8,068 bases of DNA, from positions 1 through 8,068 of the forward strand of contig JBDTMC010000365.1 of the NCBI GenBank assembly GCA_039934475.1, given 5' to 3'. A model generated the notes under the pieces. The model saw only the letters and a program-made list of their open reading frames with translations. It ran no database searches and was not told the origin of the DNA. The DNA is from JBDTMC01 sp039934475. Lineage in GTDB: Bacteria; Acidobacteriota; Terriglobia; Bryobacterales; Bryobacteraceae. Shown piece after piece: positions 4,154 to 8,068 of the stretch (the first letter of the stretch is position 1; each line of letters opens with the position of its first letter). A program made the translations under genes and the position numbers.

Positions 4154-7015
4154 CTATTTTACGGAAATGTAAGTGGGAACGCTCTCTTGTCCTGCGGTCG
4201 TGAGCACCACGGCGACACGATCTCCTGCAGTGATCCCGGCTGGAACGTACGCATTCACCTGATACAGGCCCGTAGATCCCGGTGTCAGTCCGCTGAAGAA
4301 AACATTTGCGTCCCTGCCGCCTATCTTCATGGTCACAGGACTGATCGTCTTCGTAAGGTGATCGACCGGCGTCGGGCTTCCAGCCTGGACTGCGGGGGCG
4401 ACTTCTCCAAGGCCAGTGGCATAGACGACAATCGGTTGCCCGGCAATTATGGGATGGCTGGAGTCCGCCAGATTCTGCGCACCGTTGTCCGCAATACCGA
4501 CCACGATGGCCTGGCGGTCACCATAGGCGAAGATGCCTGGGGCGGTCGCTGCCATCGGGACACTGCGGAGCAGGGAGACGGCATCGCCGCGTTTCACTGA
4601 AATCGGAAGAAGCCTGTCGACGGGCAGTCCGTAAGGAACGATGGCGTTGATCAGTCCGTCGCTGGCGTAGTAGACCGGAGCGTCCAAGCCGCCGATCTGG
4701 ACCGATGCTCCTGCCAGCGTGAGTGGGAGCGGTACCGCTGGAGCTACCAGTGTGCTGCCCGCAAGGCTGCTTCCAAAGATGCTTACAAAGCTGCCGGGAG
4801 AGAGCGGCCCACCGATCGCGAAGCTGGCGCCATTCAGCACGCCGCCTTCTCCCAAGAACGGTACCGGAGTTGGATTGGCCTCGACGGACCCACCAGTGAG
4901 CGCGCTTCCAGTGAGTATGCCGTCTGAAGAGATGGCTGTGATGGTGATCGCCACGTTGCTATTGGGTATGGGACTGGTCCACGAACCTGTCCAACTGCCG
5001 GTGGTATCGACTTCATCTAAAAAGATAGGGACATCGTCGTTCGAGAAGGTGGCAACGACAACGCCCGTTCTGTTGGCTTGACCGCAGTCATCCACAACTC
5101 TCACTTCCAGATTTGTGGGCCAGCCTGTGAGGCTCGCGAAGCCTTTCGACGGCTCTGGAATTACGGGAATAATGCGGGTAGGTACACAACCAGCGGCGCG
5201 AAAGGAATCCGCTTCGGTGGCGTTCGGCAATTTCGCCGCTCCAATATTGGGAACTACAGCGACCACGGGGAACAACTGCGGAGCACGGCCTGGGGCCTGA
5301 ATCACCACGTCGCCCGAATACACTCCCGGCGGTGGAGCAGGACTCGAAAGGCTCAACGTGATGGGAAGGGAGTTGACCGCAGCCAAGATGCTGGATGGGG
5401 ACACCGAGAAAAAGGCCGGCCCGCCACGAAAGTTCGGAGTAATCGTGATGGATCGTTCGACCAGGTCGATGCCGCGGACCCTGAATGTGTACTGCTCACG
5501 GACGCCGGGAATGAGGATTCCATAGTCTCCAAGATCAATGTTATTGCGGGGAGCTGCGCTGACTTCCATCACAACTTCCGCTATATTGTCTGGAGCGGGC
5601 GGTCCGGTCTGGGTCAGGGGACGGACAACTACGCTGCCGAAGTAACCGCCTGGCTTCAGTGCACCACCATTCGCGTTCACTTGTACGGTGCCGGTGCTGG
5701 CAATTGGTCCCGTGGCGGGCGTGACGGTGAGCCATGGAACATTGGTATACGCGCTGTAGTCTGTCAGACCAGAAGAATTCGATACCGTGAGAACCTTAAG
5801 TTGCGGTTGCCGGACGATGGGCGGACCGGTAGTTGGGTCTGCGAAGGAGCCCACAAAGTAGCGGCGCGGCCGGACGTAAAAAGTTGCTTGCTGGATCTGT
5901 TGTAGAACCGGGATTTCCGCCAGGACCACACCTTGCTGATTCCTTACGGTAATCTTACCGGGGTGCGTGCCGATTGAATTGCTGGTAATGGTGGCATTGA
6001 CGACACAAGCCTGAGGCTTGTTGTCAGCGCTTCTGGTGGAGCAATCCGGCGGCCCTGTTGAGAGTTGCAGCGAAAAGTCGGGCGAACTCGAAGCGGTCAG
6101 GGTGAGAGGACCCAGCGATCCGCTGCCAGCATTACTCAGCGACAGGTACCCTTTCCCGGAGTGTGTGGCGGGGTCCACAGCAATGGTGACTGAAGGAGGA
6201 TTGTAGGTGAGCTTGGCCGGGGTCGCAGCGGCCACATCATAGACGACAGGGACGACGACGCTGGGCGGCGTGGCGCCCGCCGCATTAATCGTGATGCTGC
6301 CGGTATACTGACCTGGATTCAGGTTTGTGGGGTCAACGTGCGCCTGTACCAACTGCGGTGAGGGGCCGGAACCATACACAGTCAGCCACGGCGAGGAACT
6401 GGTAGAGACAGTGAACGGCTGACCAGGGGAGGTAGCGCCGACGTCGAGGAATTTGTCCTCGGTGGGGCCATTGCTAAAGCCGGAAAAGGAGAGTGACTGG
6501 GGGGTAACCGTGAGCGGACCGTGGGTCGCCAACTGCACGGAAAGATCCAGGCTCCCGTTCGCTGGAGCAGGGAGGCCGCCAATATTCAGAACAATGCTGG
6601 TCTCCGTGACCGTGATTCTGCTCGCCGTGAACCCGGTGACGTTGGTTGCCGATAAGCTAGCACTGGCGATGTAGTTCTGTCCAGGGTTAACCAGTGTAAA
6701 ACGAAAACAATTACAAGGCCCGGCGCCATACGTGCTGGAAATAGTGGAAGAGGTTCTGAAAAAGATGCGGTCCGCTTGAACGTCAATCGAGTAGCTACCT
6801 TGGTTGATGTTAATTCCGCAGCCGGGCCCAGTGGTACTCGGGGTCGGGCAGTTGATCTCGACGCCGGGATCGACGACGGTCACAGTGGCCGAGACATAGG
6901 ACGAGTTGAGGTCGGGATAGGTCGCTTCGAAGCGAACCTGTTTTCCGACCAGCGTCTCCCCATAGGTGGGCACAACCAGGAAGAGCAACCCCAGCAAACC
7001 AAAACTCTGCTTCAT
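4154..7015 (-). CDS. Exported multi-domain beta-sandwich protein with TIGR03437 C-terminal domain
   Basis: Predicted secreted or cell-surface protein of 953 residues from ATG 7015. The frame is open to a GTG at 7069 (971 codons). The ATG is preferred because MKQSFGLLGLLFLVVPTYG follows at once as a signal peptide, although its ribosome binding site is weak. Numbering from the GTG: 40-183, a unique N-terminal region with Cys74, Cys84, Cys119 and Cys121; 184-280, a BACON-like domain (LTVTPQSLSFSGF, SPWLTVYG, GQYTGSITINA); 286-390, an Ig-like segment resembling ASPM/SPD-2/Hydin anchors; 400-505, a second BACON-like repeat (VPWLTVTPATG); 507-605, another beta domain; 650-735, an Ig-like domain (VVDDCGQANRTGVVVATFSN); 741-971, the TIGR03437 domain (GGVLNGASF, SPGSFVSIFGSSLA, GLINAIVPYGLP, IVVYATGLGEV). 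The function of this domain is not known; it is typical of Solibacter-type acidobacteria, usually at the end of large exported proteins. The gene is intact and no enzyme motif is seen. Confidence 0.92.
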   Translation of the reverse strand: MKQSFGLLGLLFLVVPTYGETLVGKQVRFEATYPDLNSSYVSATVTVVDPGVEINCPTPSTTGPGCGININQGSYSIDVQADRIFFRTSSTISSTYGAGPCNCFRFTLVNPGQNYIASASLSATNVTGFTASRITVTETSIVLNIGGLPAPANGSLDLSVQLATHGPLTVTPQSLSFSGFSNGPTEDKFLDVGATSPGQPFTVSTSSSPWLTVYGSGPSPQLVQAHVDPTNLNPGQYTGSITINAAGATPPSVVVPVVYDVAAATPAKLTYNPPSVTIAVDPATHSGKGYLSLSNAGSGSLGPLTLTASSSPDFSLQLSTGPPDCSTRSADNKPQACVVNATITSNSIGTHPGKITVRNQQGVVLAEIPVLQQIQQATFYVRPRRYFVGSFADPTTGPPIVRQPQLKVLTVSNSSGLTDYSAYTNVPWLTVTPATGPIASTGTVQVNANGGALKPGGYFGSVVVRPLTQTGPPAPDNIAEVVMEVSAAPRNNIDLGDYGILIPGVREQYTFRVRGIDLVERSITITPNFRGGPAFFSVSPSSILAAVNSLPITLSLSSPAPPPGVYSGDVVIQAPGRAPQLFPVVAVVPNIGAAKLPNATEADSFRAAGCVPTRIIPVIPEPSKGFASLTGWPTNLEVRVVDDCGQANRTGVVVATFSNDDVPIFLDEVDTTGSWTGSWTSPIPNSNVAITITAISSDGILTGSALTGGSVEANPTPVPFLGEGGVLNGASFAIGGPLSPGSFVSIFGSSLAGSTLVAPAVPLPLTLAGASVQIGGLDAPVYYASDGLINAIVPYGLPVDRLLPISVKRGDAVSLLRSVPMAATAPGIFAYGDRQAIVVGIADNGAQNLADSSHPIIAGQPIVVYATGLGEVAPAVQAGSPTPVDHLTKTISPVTMKIGGRDANVFFSGLTPGSTGLYQVNAYVPAGITAGDRVAVVLTTAGQESVPTYISVK

Positions 7016-7046
7016 GTGAGTCCATTCTAAGCCCAGTAAGGCTCTT

Positions 7047-7071
7047 GCGTGAGCCGCGTGGAGCCTCACGC
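7047..7071. repeat. Inverted repeat at the 5' end of the large gene
   Basis: GCGTGAG (7047-7053) and CTCACGC (7065-7071) are exact reverse complements with an 11-base spacer. The repeat overlaps the upstream GTG alternative start and lies 32-56 bp before the ATG at 7015. It could be an operator or a hairpin in the leader of the exported-protein gene. A TAGAAT hexamer (minus strand, 7029-7024) lies nearer the ATG but lacks a partner -35 box, so I do not call a promoter. Confidence 0.35.
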
Positions 7072-7113
7072 TCTCCTAGTACAGCAGGTGAGCAGCAGGA
7101 CCCACTGCCGATT

Positions 7114-7189
7114 GCCCTACTTCGGAAGGGCGGAGATTAAGCAAGATACCGGAGAGCCGCGCGGGGCATCCAACCTCGCGCGGGTTTTT
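7114..7189 (+). ncRNA. Candidate structured small RNA or attenuator ending in a terminator
   Basis: On the plus strand, GCCCT-A-C-TTCG-G-A-AGGGC (7114-7131) forms a hairpin with a cUUCGg tetraloop, one of the most stable RNA loops. About 25 nt later a GC-rich terminator hairpin with a T-run follows. No open frame on plus leads into it, and it points away from the divergently transcribed large gene. The arrangement suits the 3' part of an independent small RNA or a leftover leader/attenuator. The 5' end is not defined, and I found no good promoter upstream. It does not match the conserved cores of tmRNA, SRP RNA or RNase P RNA as I know them. Confidence 0.35.
7157..7189 (+). terminator. Intrinsic terminator, plus strand
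   Basis: CCGCGCGGGG (7157-7166) pairs with CCTCGCGCGG (7174-7183) through ten positions, nine Watson-Crick and one G-T wobble, around a 7-base loop. G and five Ts follow at 7184-7189. Stem strength and T-run are canonical for Rho-independent termination in the plus direction. The minus strand has no T-run after the stem. No plus-strand gene ends here, so it terminates either an unseen RNA or the relic of a lost gene. Confidence 0.75.
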
Positions 7190-7321
7190 CGGGTGTAGGA
7201 TTTCGCACGCGAGGGCCTTGAGCACAAAATCAGCAACACGTCCTAGTGCTGCGGGTCTTCGCACGTGAGCTTGGTTCTGGGAAAGGAAAGAGTGGAAGAA
7301 ATCCCTGCCGGGCAAGTAGGG

Positions 7322-7387
7322 TTAGCTGTCCGCAAGGGCTAAAAGAATTGGTGCCCAAATGTTGCACAAAACGGCCGGATTGGGCAC
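7322..7387 (+). repeat. Two adjacent potential stem-loops
   Basis: The first is TTAGC...GCTAA at 7322-7342, which can close an inner CC-GCAA-GG stem with a GNRA-type loop and a small bulge. The second pairs GTGCCCAA (7351-7358) exactly with TTGGGCAC (7380-7387) across a 21-base loop. As RNA they could form a two-hairpin domain; as DNA the second is an 8-bp inverted repeat suitable for a regulator. No T-run follows, so neither looks like a terminator. Confidence 0.3.
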
Positions 7388-7507
7388 GCGATAAATCGTT
7401 GTTCGCCAATCCTTTAGCTGTTAAATTAACCCCCTATGCGCAACAAACCTTTATGTTCCACTACGCATTTCTACGTGGTCTAATCGGTTGTCCGTGGGGC
7501 CGAACAG

Positions 7508-7583
7508 GAAACATTGCGGTAACCTTTTGATAACTTATTGCAATCAAGACGACCGGCTACCCGAAGTTGAAACATTCCGGTAA
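7508..7583. repeat. Spaced direct repeat of a 15-mer
   Basis: GAAACATTGCGGTAA (7508-7522) and GAAACATTCCGGTAA (7569-7583) differ at one base and are 61 bp apart start to start, close to six helical turns. This spacing would put two bound proteins on the same face of the DNA. The block between them is A+T-rich. No function is known to me. Confidence 0.45.
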
Positions 7584-7689
7584 TAAACCCAAAACATTTC
7601 TGGAAGCTGCTGTCACTACCCAAGACTGGAGGCGTACGCGCTAAATCGAACCTACAAAGATTCGGCAGCTTAAAAACGCGCACGCGAGG

Positions 7690-7702
7690 GTGGTGTCACC
7701 AC
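7690..7702. repeat. Short inverted repeat, 6-bp arms
   Basis: GTGGTG (7690-7695) and CACCAC (7697-7702) are exact reverse complements around a single T. This is an operator-like geometry, but it is short enough to arise by chance in a region of this size. Confidence 0.3.
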
Positions 7703-7932
7703 TGCCTCCGATGCCTCGTTGGCAGCCACGGGAAGCCTCAGGACGCATCGCATGAGCAAACAGTGACGGGGGCTTGGGCATCCCCCGCCCCGCGCGAGCA
7801 GGAAAGAGGGTGGGCGGCTGCGGTGGTTTCCCCGCTCCCGTGCGGTAGCCTTCCTTGTCCCCTTGTGACGGCTGTCCGCCGGGTCCTGCAGTTCCAGGCC
7901 GCCCTGGTCCACCCCGGAGGATTCCGCATTCC

Positions 7933-7973
7933 CCTATTTCATCCTGAAATAGGCTACCGTGGAAACCGTGGAA
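7933..7973. repeat. Perfect 9-bp palindrome beside an exact tandem 9-mer
   Basis: CCTATTTCA (7933-7941) and TGAAATAGG (7945-7953) are exact reverse complements around TCC. Two bases later ACCGTGGAA occurs twice in immediate tandem (7956-7964 and 7965-7973), followed by the small palindrome GGAA-TATG-TTCC (7970-7981). The cluster could be an iteron-like or regulator-binding site, an interspersed palindromic element, or the tip of a mobile element continuing past the window. With only one copy present it cannot be classified. Confidence 0.45.
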
Positions 7974-8068
7974 TATGTTCCAGCAGATTCGGCGGACGCC
8001 ATGCCCTTGAAATCATCATGGCCACGAGCGCGATCCGAGTGTACAAATCGCTCCCCATGTAGGCTAAA

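Larger units (their letters stand above)
7190..8068. other. Long gene-poor stretch with several structured elements
   Basis: No protein gene can be supported. The longest frame, 99 codons on plus from 7763 to 8062, has no ribosome binding site, no recognisable motif and overlaps equally open minus frames. Between about 7320 and 7600 the sequence is more A+T-rich than its surroundings, as regulatory DNA often is. Separate entries describe its inverted repeats (7322-7387, 7690-7702, 7933-7953) and direct repeats (7508-7583, 7956-7973). A similar 12-mer occurs twice, TTCGCACGCGAG at 7202-7213 and TTCGCACGTGAG at 7258-7269. A gene beyond the right edge could use some of these as control sites. 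Confidence 0.5.

Noticed and set aside
3779..4600. Open frame of 273 codons on plus
   Set aside because: Its 3' half is antisense to the end of the large minus-strand gene, and the translation is rich in Arg/Cys/His with no motif; it is a shadow frame.
5078..5905. Open frame of 275 codons on plus
   Set aside because: It lies wholly antisense within the large gene, whose domain content is unambiguous.
7346..7370. Possible sigma-54 promoter (TTGGTGC...TTGCA)
   Set aside because: The GG and GC elements are 12 bases apart instead of the required 10, and TGGTGC is a poor -24 box.
7763..8062. Open frame of 99 codons on plus
   Set aside because: There is no ribosome binding site or family motif, minus frames of similar quality overlap it, and its 3' part is made of palindromic and tandem-repeat sequence.
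1..8068. CRISPR array, tRNA or rRNA genes
   Set aside because: No regularly spaced repeats, no cloverleaf with a T-arm signature, and no recognisable rRNA sequence were seen on either strand.

Overview
The window looks like a piece of an acidobacterial chromosome of the Bryobacterales/'Candidatus Solibacter' type. The main reason is the 971-codon minus-strand gene at 4154-7069. It ends in the roughly 230-residue C-terminal domain known as TIGR03437 (the 'Solibacter' C-terminal domain), preceded by BACON-like and other beta-sandwich segments. No rRNA, tRNA or CRISPR array was seen.

Layout. Positions 1-660 hold a short coding-like remnant (about 32-232), undiagnosed sequence and a perfect 9-bp-arm inverted repeat (598-617). 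Positions 675-1396 carry an intact toxin-antitoxin pair of VapBC type on the plus strand: a ribbon-helix-helix antitoxin abutting a PIN-domain toxin, with a plausible promoter whose -10 overlaps a palindrome. Positions 1397-2579 are a graveyard. There is an unrecognised open frame, then a fragment that looks like the N-terminal half of a second PIN-domain toxin. That fragment ends where a decayed IS21-family element seems to begin. The element's istA transposase is broken by at least three frameshifts and cut off early in its catalytic domain.

Positions 2580-3363 (minus) hold a secreted-protein gene broken by several frameshifts. Positions 3445-3862 (minus) hold a broken ankyrin-type gene. 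A pyrimidine-rich, C-over-G stretch (as minus-strand RNA, 3941-4050) follows the 971-codon gene and could be a Rho-dependent termination region. The large gene encodes a predicted exported, multi-domain beta-rich protein and is intact.

Upstream of it, 7070-8068 has no convincing protein gene but is rich in structure. On the plus strand there is a UUCG-capped hairpin followed 25 nt later by a strong intrinsic terminator (7157-7189). There are also further inverted repeats, a spaced 15-bp direct repeat, and a perfect 9-bp palindrome next to an exact tandem 9-mer.

The only recognisable functional unit of several genes is the toxin-antitoxin pair. The rest is one intact surface or exported protein among decaying genes, as expected in an accessory region being eroded after insertion-sequence activity. 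I found no clear new multi-gene system. The best candidates for something undescribed are the structured RNA/terminator unit at 7114-7189 and the unassigned secreted protein whose reading frames are scattered over 2580-3363.
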